Below are positions 48,001-59,900 of a DNA stretch of 64,000 bases, one piece after another. The position numbers and the translations under genes were made by a program. The notes under the pieces are model-generated. The model had not been told where the DNA came from, did not search any database, and saw only the letters and a program-made list of their open reading frames with translations. The DNA is from Mytilisepta virgata (taxonomy: Eukaryota > Mollusca > Bivalvia > Mytilida > Mytilidae). The stretch is from NCBI GenBank assembly GCA_028015205.1, contig CM051519.1, positions 86,635,539 to 86,699,538 on the forward strand. Direction: 5' to 3'. How positions within the stretch are numbered: the first letter of the stretch is position 1; each line of letters opens with the position of its first letter.

Positions 48001-51000
48001 AATAAACTGAATTAAAGTTCTAAACAAGAATTGCATATATATACTTTCCCTGTCCGAAAATAATCTTTGAATTGCTTTGTGGCATTCATGGAAATAAATT
48101 TAGTATTTACATTGTACATGTAGTATTTCAAAAGTACAAAATGTGTACTGAATTACAAAGGAGTTTGCCAATACTTTGTGTGGGACTCCAGGAAATTTAG
48201 AATATTCATGTATTCAATCACAATACAGATATAAGAAATGTAAAATTGAAAGATACCCAAGCTAGCAAAGAATTTTTCATTGGTTATGCAAGATACAAAT
48301 TAAAACTAATATTTCTTTGTGCATACTCAAATAACTAGCAATAGAAAAACTTTCTTTAGAATATATACATGGCATCAGATAAAGATCAGTTTATAGTAAA
48401 AATTTCTTTGGAATATATACATGGCATCAGATAAAGATCAGTTATAGCATTCTCTACTTACCAATTTCAAAGGCTATTACATACTTATTACATTAGTGAG
48501 GTGGATAAGAAATTTAAGATGTTCTTACTACCATAAAAAACATGCATCAGAAACACTGCAACTTAAAATTCTCATTTTATTATTGGTTACATGACATATT
48601 GAAATCACAAGTTTGTTGCAAGTTTGCTGTAATATATACAGAGATTCTGATTTTACAGTACTGGTAATTGTTCTAGCTTAAAAATATTTAATTTGAAATA
48701 AATACTTATCAAAGTATAACATGCAGATGGTCCTTATTATACAAGAATTCAATGCATAAAAAATATACTTCCACTTTGTTGAGACCTTCTTAGCATATAC
48801 ATTTTGGTTTTATTACTGAAGTTGCAGCCTTTCATGATCATGGTAACATGAACTCTGTATTATAAAATTGATACATCAAAGATTGAACAATAATATTCCA
48901 TTCAACATTCCTGGCGAATAAAATTTCATCAGCCAATGATCAACATTTAACTATGTCTGAAATATCGCTTTGCGGTAGGGGACAAAAATACTCATCTTTT
49001 AAAACAAGAGGGAGTTACAAGCAATATTATGATAAGCATTACTTCAGATTTAATATTAATATTTAGGTTAACCTTCTAGACTGATGAGGCTGTCCTACCT
49101 GGCCATTATGAATAAATTTTCAGAACTGGTAAGCCAATACATTGAGCCAATCTATCGTTTATGAAAATTCTAATCAGGAAACATCACTGAAATTTTTTCC
49201 AGAAAAAGAGAGTAGTTGACCTTGAGAATGTTAAGTTATATACACATAAAAAATATCTGACCTTCGCACCTACCGGCCATACCAGGACTACTTCCACAAT
49301 TGATATTACTTTACCTGTTAACACTGGCCATATCAGGACCACATTGATATTTCTATTCCTGTTAACACTGACCATATCAGGACTACTGCCATCATTGATA
49401 TTACTATACCATACTTTATTCGACACTAAAATACACCTATTTTTTTTTAGAAAAATTGGAAAATCGTCGAAAAAGTTGAGATTCCGTCTTTCCGTCCACA
49501 TCGTTGTCATTTTTTGACTCCATATGATCGACCTGGTCAATGAACTTTAAGAAAAAGCAATCAAAATAATGGTTGATACTTACGTTATTGATATTTCATT
49601 TTGCTTTCATGATTTATCTTTTTGTACCTTCAAATTAATAGTTAATTTAATGTTGAAGACGAAAACAGTAGCAAACTTTAAACGACCTGCCATGTTGTTG
49701 ACTATTAATATGTGAACACCTCACAAATGATTTTTTTTACGATCTGGATTTGGAGCATCTCACAAATGATTTTTACAACACGTTACGTTTGTAATCTCAT
49801 CGTCTTTTAAGAACATATTATAACTATTACATTTAAATGTCTAATAAACAATGATAAGAGGATTTGTTTTTAAAAACATTATTCATTTCATTTGAAAATT
49901 TTAAATATATTTCTCTGAGAAACGTGAATACGCAATTCTGTTCCGAACACGTTTCGGATTTCTTTTCAAAAGTAAACTTCCAGGTAGGAAAAATTCAATA
50001 AAATTTACTTAAAAATTGATCTTGTTTCAATCAAATTTATTAAGATAGATAGTTTAAATGGTTTAGAAAGACAAAATAAACACTTGATGAGGACTTAAAG
50101 TAATTAACTTACCTAAGAAGTTTACTGACTGTCAATATCCGAGAACAACTATCGTAACTTCGACAATTTTAAAATCGTCGGAAAAATAGAGTTATCAAAA
50201 AATTCAATTTTCCTTGAATTTTCAAAAGTGTCGAATAATTAGGCCATCCAATAACTAAGGTTATTATGATACCTGTAAACACTGACCATATCACAGACCT
50301 GCCAACTTTTGAAAACCTCCATGGGGATTTTCCCCGGTGAAAAAACATTAAATGTATCGCTTCATCTTATGACTGTTTTTTTTTTTTTTTTTTTATAATG
50401 TCAAGTAGAAAGTATTTCATGCATATTTAGGATCAATTTTGAGATTGTTTTGATGCTGTGTGTATCATTCTGTGTAAAGATGTTTCTTTCATTAAGTTCA
50501 TTTGTTTTATTTGTTTTATTTCAGTGTTATATTTGTTTTATTTCAGTGTTTTATTTGTATTTTCACTGTATTTATTGAAAATAAATTGATAAACAATGAC
50601 TTGGTTGCTTCATTACTGCATACATTGCAAACTATGTCATGAAAAGATAAACAAGGTAAATGTCATATTAATAATATTTATTAGCATTTAAAGGAGATAA
50701 AAACAATACAAAATTCCTTTGATGAGTTATTAAAATAATTATTAACTATGTTCACCTGATTAAAGACTTTTTTAACTAGTTAACTTGATTAGAATATAAT
50801 TAATCTCAATTAAATGACAAGTAAAAAAATTAAAACAGTTAATTATGTAACTCCCAAGCTGATCGGTATAAATAACAAAGATCAATAATTTTATTACCAA
50901 TTAAGACCCATAAAAGTTCGACAAATCATTGATTTTATTGCGGCACATGTATATGTTTACATAATACTTAGTGTCAAAACAGATCGATAATCCTCAGGTA

Positions 51001-54000
51001 AATCAACATGACCCGAATATCAGATACTACGATGAATTTGATTGGATAATGTCTCTATCTCCATTACCGGAAATCGGTAAAAATAAAATTTTCTCGGGTA
51101 GAATTTATGAAAATCAGGTTTTTTGCCTGTTTTAGGAACCCAATATCGGGATTCGGGTTGAGGCATGAAAATCGGGATAGTTGGCAGGTATGATATCAGG
51201 ACTACAGTGATATTACTATATATGTTGAGAAACCCCAATGTCAGACAGGTTTTACTTTGAACTTTAAATGAAATGTATGCAAATATGCATAAACTGTACG
51301 GGTGCAATAATGTGACTTCATTTTTAAATAGTTTTAGTGCTAAATAAAATAAAACAAAAATATAGATTCTACAGTGATGACCAGTTGATTATGAATCTTA
51401 TCAACTAGAGATAATGAAATTTTCATTTTTAAAATTTTAATTATCGAGAGTGGATAAATTCTATAACTAAAGTGAATCTTTTTCTCTAATGACAATGCAA
51501 AACTCTGAGAGGTCTTCCCAAAGTTTTTTGGCAAATATAAGAATTTATCAAATGGCTTAAGAGAAGTATAAATGCATATAGAATTAGAGAAAGTATAATA
51601 TGATTTATATGCTCTAATTTAGGAACACATAGAGATATATTAACCTTAACATGCCTGTGTAAGTTACAGACTAATGTTAGAACAGAACAGCATTTTACCA
51701 TGCATGTACATGTACGGTGACAGCAAATGAATCCAGTTTATTACCCTGTATTAAGAGACCCAACGTCTTATGTGACCTTATTGGCCTTTTCCTTGGAATG
51801 TCAGACAGATTTGACTGTAACAGATTTGACTGTAACACTGGCCATATCAGGTCTACTGTCACAAATGATATTACTATACCTGTTAAAACTGGCCATATCA
51901 GGACTACAGTGATATCACTATACCTATTAACACTGTCTATATCATGACTACAGTGATATTACTATACCTGTAAACACTGGACATATCAGGACTACACTGA
52001 TATTACTATACTGTTAACATTGGCCATATCAGAACTACAATGATATTACTATACCGTTAACAGGGCATATGAGGACTACACTGATATTACTATACTGTTT
52101 TTTTAACACTGCCCATATCAGGACTACACTGATATCACTATATTGTTAACACTGGACATATCAGTACTACAATGATATTACTATACCTGTTAACACTGGC
52201 CATATCAGGACTACACTGATATTACTATACCTGTTAACACTGGCCATATCAGGACTGGAATGATATTACTATACTGTTAACACTGGCCATATCAGGACTG
52301 CAATGATATTACTATACCCATTAACACTGGCCATATCAGGACTATACCTGTTAACACTGGCCATATCAGGACTACATGTATATTACTATACCTGTTAACA
52401 CTGGCCATATCATGACTACACGGATATTACTATACCTGTTCACACTGGCCATATCAGGACTACACTGATATTACTATACTGTTAACACTGCCCATATTAG
52501 GACTACACTGATATTACTATATTGTTAACACTGGATATATCAGTACTACAATGATATTACTATACCTGTTAACACTGGCCATATCAGGACTACACTGATA
52601 TTACTATACCTGTTAACACTGGCCATATCAGGACTGCAATGATATTACTATACTGTTAACACTGGTCATATCAGGACTGCAATGATATTACTATACCCAT
52701 TAACACGGCCATATCAGGACTATACCTGTTAACACTGGCCATATCAGGACTACACGTATATTACTATACCTGTTAACACTGGCCATATCAGGACTACAAT
52801 GATATTACTATCCCTGTTAACACTGGCCATTTCAGGACTACAGTGATATACTATACCTGTTAACACTGGCCATATCTGGACTACAGTGATATTACTATAC
52901 CTGTTAACACTGGCCATATCAGGACTACAGTGATATTACAATACCTGTTAACACTGGCCATATCAGGACTACACGTATATTACTATATTGTTAACACTGG
53001 CCATATCAGGACTACAATGATATTACTATACCTGTTAACACTGGCCATATCAGGACTAGTGATATCACTATACCTATTAACACTGTCTATATCATGACTA
53101 CAGTGATATTACTATACCTGTAAACACTGGACATATCAGGACTACACTGATATTACTATACTGTTAACATTGGCCATATCAGAACTACAATGATATTACT
53201 ATACCGTTAACAGGGCATATGAGGACTACACTGATATTACTATACTGTTTTTTTAACACTGCCCATATCAGGACTACACTGATATCACTATATTGTTAAC
53301 ACTGGATATATCAGTACTACAATGATATTACTATACCTGTTAACACTGGCCATATCAGGACTGCAATGATATTACTATACTGTTAACACTGGCCATATCA
53401 GGACTGCAATGATATTACTATACCCATTAACACTGGCCATATCAGGACTATACCTGTTAACACTGGCCATATCAGGACTACACGTATATTACTATACCTG
53501 TTAACACTGGCCATATCAGGACTACAATGATATTACTATCCCTGTTAACACTCGCCATTTCAGGACTACAGTGATATTACTATACCTGTTAACACTGGCC
53601 ATATCAGGACTACATTGATATTACTATACCTGTTAACACTGGCCATATCAGGACTACAGTGATATTATAATACCTGTTAACACTGGCCATATCAGGACTA
53701 CACGTATATTACTATACTGTTAACACTGGCCATATCAGGACTACAATGATATTACTATACCTGTTAACACTCGCCATATCAGGACTACATGTATATTACT
53801 ATACCTGTTAACACTGGCCATATCAGGACTACTGCCACCAGATTCTTTGGTACTACTAGCTGTACTGGATGTTCTCTCCTGCAACAAAATATATGTAAAA
53901 TTATTATTTTATGTTCTAAATGGGTCATTTACTCATTTTTTTAAGATAGTATCAAAATCAAATAAAACATTAAATACCTCTTTACAAATTTCTTTGAACA

Positions 54001-57000
54001 CTAAAAACTTAAAACCAAAAGAACAATGGCTAAAATAAGAGAACAAATATTCAAATGTCTTGAAAAAAACAGAAGCTCCCAGAATCCTGTATTGCTCACC
54101 TGATATTTCCATTTGTTCATTGCTAAAGGACCTTGAGATTAACATCCATGCCATGTCTGGTTTCAAGCCATTCGGTAATTTTTAAGAAGAAGCTGTTTGT
54201 ATGTAATTCCCATAGGGTCCTATGTTAAACTAAGTCTTCTGCTGACAGCCATCATGGATGACAGATCGGTACCAAAGTAACTTTCCTTGGTCAAACTTCA
54301 TAAGGAATATTCATGCCATGTTTCATTCAATCCATTCAACGGTTCTCTAGAAGAAGATTTTAGTATGTATTTCCCATAGGTTATATGTTAAACTAAGTCC
54401 CTCACTGGTGGCCATCTTGGATGATCGATTGGCAACAAAGTAACAACACTTCATGCCATGTTTGGTTTCAATCCACTCAGCGGTTCTCTAGGAGAAAATT
54501 TTTGTATGTACATGTATTTCCCATAGGGTCCTATTTTAAACTAAGTCCCCCGCTGGCAGCCATGTTGGATGATCGATTAGCACCAAAGTAACACTCTTGA
54601 TCAGCACCTTGTAAGGAACATTTGTGCCATGTTCTGTTTAGCAGTTTAGTTCAAAATATGACACGTGAATGGATGAACGTGTCGGGTGAGCTAAAAAGAT
54701 CATAAAATATCAAAATAAAATAGACATACATACCTTTACAGACTGCTGTTTCTGAGGTGATTTTGACTTTACATAACCACTTTCTCTTACAATATTATTA
54801 ATTGTACATATCCACTGAAATAACAAATGCTGATTTATTAACATACAATGACGTATATAGAATACATTTCAAATCCTAATTTATTTATTTATTTTCTTCA
54901 TATATGTAAAGCAGTATGCTGGTATTCAGCAAATTTATACACATTACTGTATCCCAAAAGAACTTTATCTGACAGGAAAACTGGCCTTTGGTATACATAA
55001 AATATATCAGAAGAGATATGGTGAATTAATTCCTAATGCAAAAACCCTACATTTCACGTCACAACTTTAAGAAAAGGAACAGAGTTGTTATTGCTGTTCC
55101 TCATCTAAAATTTGGCATATCTCCACAACAAAGTCTGAACCTGCCACTCAAGGGGAAAAACAATTAATGATTTAAAATGCTACATATCACTGACAACGTA
55201 GGTTGCTTGTAAAGATCACCTCATGAATCCCAAATAATGCCACCTGGATTTAGAACTTAACATAATGTTGGATTCAATCAAAGAGTTTTTTGTTAAAGTT
55301 GAACATATTTTGTAAACAGGCACGTCTATTTAAGACATACTAAGGCTTACACTGTAGTCATTTTTATACTAACCACTTTTACCTAAAGACTGTTGAGTGA
55401 AGAGTCTCAAAAACAAGCTCTTGGAATATATAAATCCAAATATGGATATTTTATCCTATTATATTTATTTCTACATATATTGAATAGCAAAATATAGATC
55501 TGTATCTAATTTTGCTCTTTTAATATTAAAAGTTAAAAAAAATCAAAATCAAAACTCTTTATTTCAAAAAACATTTCTTTGTCAAACTGAAAATGACATA
55601 TTAAAAATCTGGAATAAAACCTCTTAGTGTGGTAGATATATAGTTTATGACTCTTTCTCTAAAATCTTACCTCATCCCTTTCTCTCTCATTTTCAGCTTG
55701 TAATACAACAGACCTATGATATAAATAAAGCTTGCTATGTAAAAGTATAAGCAAATATCTGTCATTTCTAGAATATCAAAATAATATTACAGAAAGATAT
55801 CAATAAAAGACAAATCAAATTTTACTGCAAGTGAAAATTTTAATGTAAGAATGTTATAGAGAATGTTTAGAAAGAAATATAAAAACATTCAAAGCCAATT
55901 AGTCAATACCTGTATCCATGCAATGTTACTAGACCATGAAAATAAGGTCAGTTAGCTTAAACTTATGGCTGATTAAGAAAAAAATTCTGGGTAAGAGAGT
56001 AACCCCTGTATCATCCCAGATGAAAATGGAATCAGTGATACTTTGTTTCCCACTCTGATGGGAGGATCATATTTTGTAGTTTTTTCTTTTCAATCATATT
56101 TTGTGCATGACAAAAGCATGAAGACTCACTCATTTATGTCATATTTATTTATCATATTATGCCTTCCTTGTTGGCAATAACAATCTATTCAGCAAATTTT
56201 TCACTTTGGTCAACAACAGTCTGGGATGTTTGCCACTAGTCCGATGGCCCAGACTAGTAGATTTCAATTCGGACTAATTTTCTTTTGCCACTAGCTCGCT
56301 TGGACTAGTAGGAAAAAATACCACCCCTCCTTTTTCTAATGTCGTCTTTTGATTGACAGATTGTAATCTGCGATTTGTTATTGTAAACAAACAATCGCAG
56401 TCTTGTCTTGTTTCCCTATATCTCTCTAATCTAAGAGCCCCACCATACCATTAATTAAATACTGTTATCATTCGGTGTTTTTATTTCGGGAACCAGTCAT
56501 TCGAGTTCTCACGAGATTTGTTCGGAATCGCTCCAAACACCATGAAATAAAAAAGTAATCATGGTCAATATTTTCATGTGTATCGTAATGTATGTTTGCT
56601 AGTTCAGAATATTAATATTATTGTTGCTGCTCACAAGTAGAAACAACATGTTAAAAGAAACTTTCTTTAATTTTCTTATGCATTTTGGTGTTAACAGGAT
56701 TTAGAAGATGTTAGTATTGATGAGGAGGATGGGTTTGATCATGAGGACAATGAATATACAGAAGCTGAAATCTTTTTGTCAAACTGAAAAACTTTTTAAA
56801 GGACTATGAAGAACAAGAGAGTGGTCTAAGTAACAGCAAACCAAGTTTTCCTTCTATTTCATTTTTACTGAGTAACTTTTCTCCAACAAAGAAGTCAAGG
56901 GTCAAGGTCAGATGTCAACATCTATAGTACACGACACATCATCTTGAGGTACACTACCCACACATCAAAGATCTAAGATCTAGGTTTTAAGACAAAAAAG

Positions 57001-58881
57001 TTACAGGCTGGACATGATTAGCAATTTATTGACCTTGTGGTCAAAGTTCAAGGTCAACATCCTTAATATGCGACACATTATCCTGAGGAAACCTACGTAC
57101 ACAACAAATATCGAAGGCCTAGGTCTTAAGGCAAAAAAGTTACAAAAATGACGTATTTATTGACCTTGAGGTCAATGGTCAAGGTCAATATTCTTGGTAC
57201 GCAACACACCATCTTGAGATAACCTACCTACACACCAAAAATCCAAGGCCTATGTTTTTAGATAAAAAAGTTACAGGCCGGACACGAAGATGATCTAAAA
57301 TGACCTACTTATTCACCCTAAGGTCAAGGGTCAAGGTCATAGGTCAACATTTTTGAAACATGAAACATCGTCTTGAGGTGAAATATCCATATACCATAGA
57401 CCTAAGGTCTAGGTCTTAATTCAAGAAAGTTCTAGGCTGGACACGATTGGCAGCCGCCCAAAAATGACCTATTTATTGACCTTGAGGTCAACGGTCAAGG
57501 TCAATATTCTTGGTACGTGACACATCATCTTGAGATAACCTACCTACACACCAAAAATCCAAGGCCTATGTTTTTAGAGAAAAAAGTTACAGGACTGGAC
57601 ACGAAGATGATCTAAAATGACCTATTTATTCACCCTAAGATCAAGGGTCAAGGTCATAGGTCAACATTTTTGAAACATGACACATCATCTTGAGGTGACA
57701 TATCCACATACCATAGATCTAAGGTCTAGATCTTAAGACAAGAAAGTTATAGGCTGGACACGATTGGCGTCGCCCACCCGCATTCACCAATTCAATAACC
57801 AGATTTTTCCAGAGGAAAACCCGGTTAACAAATAAAATTCTAAACCTAAAATTAAAAAAAATCTTATTTTTTTCGGACTAGTAAATCAGTCATCAGACTA
57901 CTGAAAAATTTTGTCTACTAGTCCTTTGGACTAGTTGTTTAAAAAGTTTCTTGTGCAGACAGCAACAACAACACTGAACGGAAATAAACAGAATGGAAGA
58001 ATAAAATATTTTACCAGAAATGAACATAAAATTTTTTCCGACAATTGCATCCCAGAATAAAACTAGATATGGACAATGCCACCCCCACCCCCCACCACAC
58101 TTTTTCTGTCCTGCCATATGCATGAGTATAGCTCCACATTTTTTAGATTTGACAAACAGTAATGTTGGCATACAACTTGAAACTGTTACGCTGTCTGTAA
58201 GACACCTCCATTATGTGTAAGAACATCCTACAAAATATTAAAGCTGTATCTCCAAAACTGTAGGGGGAGATAACCCGACAATCCATGATCTCTATAAGCA
58301 GCTTGCAAAATGACTAAGTCCAACTACCTGTCATTTTCAGAATATTTGAAAAAAATCAAACTCCTGTGGCCATGCACACCTTCATTATGTATATGAACAT
58401 ATGAACATCCTACAAAATATTAAACTTGTATCTCCAAAACTTTGGGAGGAGATAGCCGGACAAACAATGTATCGTAATCTGGATGGACGGCACGATGGAC
58501 GGACAGGGGTAAATTAATATGCCCCCCCCCCCCCATCCCGGAATTTTGTCGCAGGGCATAAAAGAATATTAGGCACGCCAACTATTTCGATGGACAGGTA
58601 TGAGTGATAATTTATCAGTCGACTTAAATCGGCTTTATAAAGACACCTAACATATCAAAGGGTGAATATAGCTGTGATTTTGGTTTTTGCAATACAAATT
58701 TCTGAACTAATAAAACCCATGTAAACTTAAGTTATTTATAAATCTATATAATAACATTATTCTATAATTACTTTCTGAGTTTTGGAGAAGATACATGGAA
58801 CACAAATCTTCTGTCATCAGCATCATATGGTTCTGCTAAAACACCAGGCTCATTCAAATCTAATGATAAACTTCCAGCTAC
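38746..58881 (-). CDS. APPL1: APPL (DCC-interacting protein 13), 3' part: PH end, linker, PTB domain, tail
   Basis: Eleven exons on the minus strand join in frame into about 399 codons. They encode the second half of the PH domain (VAGSLSLDLN... SVVLQAENERERDE, WICTINNI), a Ser/Thr/Pro linker (APIQFDLVPP, RINPFDQ) and a PTB domain (FTVRFLGSMEV, MAARAIHNVFRMTESRLVV, LIDPSTNIVRTVFAL, AAHNENKRLFGFI, HVFECNV). A Lys/Glu-rich acidic tail ends DDSEA. These motifs are nearly the same as in vertebrate APPL1/APPL2, Rab5-binding adaptors on early endosomes that link receptors to signalling. The BAR domain and first half of PH should lie to the right of the window. Exon phases agree at all ten junctions. 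APPL1 and APPL2 cannot be told apart, as invertebrates usually have one gene. The intron after the exon at 53805 begins in a large minisatellite that copies the exon end. Confidence 0.95.
39840..40415. repeat. Degenerate repeat of about 155-bp units
   Basis: AGCACTAACAAGAAGTTGAT, AGTCAAGGGCAGTTACTCCC, CAAGGTATTGCCCATATA recur three to four times; ends in GACGAACAGACAGACAC. Confidence 0.75.
40600..40623. repeat. Poly-C tract
   Basis: More than 20 consecutive C residues; likely unstable and a sequencing risk. Confidence 0.95.
41118..41229. repeat. Hairpin MITE, about 112 bp
   Basis: Arms GTAATTTTGTTTTCAGTCTA... (41118-41154) and complement (41193-41229), one or two mismatches. Confidence 0.8.
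42886..42990. repeat. Tandem duplication of about 53 bp
   Basis: Two copies of TTTGGATGAAGTAAAACAAT plus TTCTATGG..TGTTCATAC. Confidence 0.8.
43377..43427 (-). CDS. APPL1: APPL exon (PTB C-terminal helix)
   Basis: ICGAIQTATKLAFQALM; acceptor TTTTCAG, donor ATG|GTAGGT; 51 nt, phase 0 both ends. Confidence 0.9.
44009..44102 (-). CDS. APPL1: APPL exon (PTB strands, LFGFITRNRQ...)
   Basis: 94 nt; acceptor GTTTCAG, donor GAG|GTGAGG. Encodes LFGFI to HVFECNVSAEE. Confidence 0.93.
44692..44778 (-). CDS. APPL1: APPL exon (LIDPSTNIV... NENK)
   Basis: 87 nt, phase 2 to phase 2; acceptor AATACAG, donor AAAG|GTTTGT. Confidence 0.92.
45129..45237 (-). CDS. APPL1: APPL exon (AARAIHNVFRMTES)
   Basis: 109 nt; acceptor ACATTATAG, donor ATGAG|GTAAAA. 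Most diagnostic exon of the PTB domain. Confidence 0.95.
45632..45762 (-). CDS. APPL1: APPL exon (NPFDQ..., FTVRFLGSMEV)
   Basis: 131 nt; acceptor TTTTTCAG, donor AGAG|GTCAGT. Carries the NPF motif and the first PTB strand. Confidence 0.95.
47030..47255. repeat. Bivalve-type repeat end with GGACGGAC and CCGGGGCA
   Basis: TACGGACGGACGGACAATGG, then ATGCCCCAGCC and GCCGGGGCATAAAA, a terminal hairpin-like end similar to that at 58.5 kb. Confidence 0.65.
47485..47631 (-). CDS. APPL1: APPL exon (Ser/Pro linker, APIQFDLVPP)
   Basis: 147 nt, phase 2 to phase 2; acceptor TTCTAAACAG, donor CCAAA|GTTAGT. Confidence 0.9.
48352..48447. repeat. Tandem duplication of about 54 bp
   Basis: Two copies of GAATATATACATGGCATCAG followed by ATAAAGATCAGTT. 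Confidence 0.85.
49267..49412 (-). repeat. Outlying copies of the splice-donor minisatellite
   Basis: Three degraded units near the other end of the same intron. One keeps a longer piece of exon (GATGGCAGTAGTCCTGATAT) with a mutated donor (AACAG|GAATAG), the next has AACAG|GTAAAG. Confidence 0.85.
51835..53835 (-). repeat. Minisatellite copying the APPL exon end and splice donor, about 45 units
   Basis: On the minus (gene) strand each unit of about 43 bp reads TCCTGATATGGCCAGTGT, then TAACAG|GTATAG and TAATATCANTGTAG. The first part is identical to the last 24 nt of the exon at 53805-53878, and GTATAG is its donor. Several units are shortened to about 27 bp. A block of about 240 bp is duplicated inside the array (near 51918 and 53066). 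Confidence 0.95.
53805..53878 (-). CDS. APPL1: APPL exon (Ser-rich linker, SPDMASVN)
   Basis: 74 nt, phase 0 to phase 2; acceptor TTGTTGCAG|GAGAG, donor AACAG|GTATAG. Its 3' end is unit one of the minisatellite. Confidence 0.85.
54065..54700. repeat. Long degenerate repeat, family A
   Basis: Starts near CAGAATCCTGTATTGCTCAC and ends GGTGAGCTAAAAAG; internal GGTCCTATGTTAAACTAAG and GCCATCTTGGATG blocks recur two to three times. Same family at 59.2 and 60.5 kb. Confidence 0.75.
54734..54814 (-). CDS. APPL1: APPL exon (PH end helix, WICTINNI)
   Basis: 81 nt, phase 0 both ends; acceptor TTATTTCAG, donor AAAG|GTATGT. Confidence 0.95.
55671..55713 (-). CDS. APPL1: APPL exon (PH strand, SVVLQAENERERDE)
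   Basis: 43 nt; acceptor TATCATAG, donor GATGAG|GTAAGA. Confidence 0.9.
56699..56929 (+). pseudogene. Exon-like acidic ORF remnant, unknown
   Basis: After a TTAACAG acceptor-like site, the plus strand reads DLEDVSIDEEDGFDHEDNEY, then after a one-base shift in a T run continues KNFLKDYEEQESGLSNSKPS to a stop. Codon-like composition differs from the surrounding repeats. Origin unknown; probably part of the gene of the surrounding element or a captured exon. Confidence 0.35.
56870..57800. repeat. Degenerate tandem repeat with about 165-bp units
   Basis: Five or six units with AAAATGACCTATTTATTGAC, GAGGTCAA..GGTCAAGGTCA, CATCTTGAG and AAAAAAGTTACAGG. Confidence 0.8.
58230..58560. repeat. Bivalve-type repeat with C run and hairpin end
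   Basis: Two copies of CATCCTACAAAATATTAAA and TCTCCAAAAC; ends ACGGACAGG, C run, then TTTGTCGCAGGGCATAAAAG. Confidence 0.65.
58772..58881 (-). CDS. APPL1: APPL exon (PH core, VAGSLSLDLN)
   Basis: 110 nt, starts phase 0; acceptor ATTTTCAG|GTA, donor AGAAA|GTAATT. Encodes DRRFVFHVSSPKLRK. Confidence 0.92.
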
Positions 58882-59209
58882 CTGAAAATGTTATAAAAAC
58901 CAATTAATACAAAAACTCAGAAATAATATAAATTTTTTGTTGAATGCCATCAAACTATTAACCTTTTGCTATGTCTGGTCAACTGGCTTATGTTCCACTG
59001 ATGCATAGCTGATATCCCTCCATTTTCATAATATACAAGAAATGTAAACTCGAAACACCTTTTGCATATACAGACTATGTAACCTTTAAATCATTCATGC
59101 AACCTTGATTGTCAAACAGAGATTACATGGCCCTAGATTCTTGATTTTCTTATCTGAATTTGAATATTCATTACACACTTTTTAGGCAAAATATACACTT
59201 GCTTTCTGT

Positions 59210-59900
59210 CTCCTACCAGAAACTAGAGGCCCCCAGGAGCCTGCATCACTCATCTGGAAATCATTTGCAGAATAAATTATTTGACTATATACATCCTGAC
59301 TGGCAGTCTGGAATATTGCTGTCGAACTAGCTCACTGATTTTGCTTAATTGTTTGCTGGTTTCAAACAAGAACATCTTTTAGTGAATTTTCCCGTAAGGT
59401 CCTATGTTACAATATGTTTGGTTCTGGTGGCCATTTTGGATGGCATGCAGGGTCATCTGAATGATATGAAAGAGGACCACCTAAGGACCATACCTGCCAA
59501 GATTTATTCCAACTCACCAAATAGTTTCAGACAAAAAGATCTTTAAGTAAATTTTGCAAAGGGTCCTAAGTTAAACTATGTTTGGCCCTGGTGGCCACCT
59601 TTGATGGTGGGCTGGGTCATCATATACAATTCTGGAAGAGGACTACCTAAGGACTATTGCTGCCAAGCTTTGTTCAAATTCGCCCAGTAGATTTAGACAA
59701 GAAATCTTTTATTCAATTTCCCATAGCATCCTATGTTAAACTATGTTCGGCTATGGCGGCAATCTTGGATGGGGGGGGGGGGGACAGGGTCATCGGATAC
59801 AATTCTGAAAGAGGAACATCTTAGGACCATTGTTGTTTTTTCCAATTGGACCAGCGGTTTCAGACAAGATTTTCAGGTAAATTTCCCATAGGATCCTAAA
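59210..59900. repeat. Long degenerate repeat, family A
   Basis: Starts AGAGGCCCCCAGGAGCCTGC; three units with GGTCCTAWGTTAAACTATGT, CTGGTGGCCA and GGTCATC. Includes a G run at 59770. Confidence 0.75.

Larger units (their letters stand above)
47632..53804 (-). other. APPL intron whose 5' third is a splice-donor minisatellite
   Basis: Starts GTATAG and ends CTAAACAG. Holds the main array (51835-53835), degraded outliers (49267-49412, 50264-50296, 51186-51226), a short duplication at 48352 and a T run near 50377. Confidence 0.85.
56229..57945. mobile_element. Degenerate TIR element marked by ACTAGTCC ends
   Basis: Left CCACTAGTCCGATGGCCCAG, ACTAGTAGATTT; right, inverted, CAACTAGTCCAAAGGACTAG, TAGACAAAATTT. 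Contains an exon-like remnant and a tandem repeat. Borders are approximate. Confidence 0.5.

Noticed and set aside
51835..53835. CRISPR-like array of regular repeats
   Set aside because: Eukaryotic minisatellite with no unique spacers; units derive from an APPL exon border.
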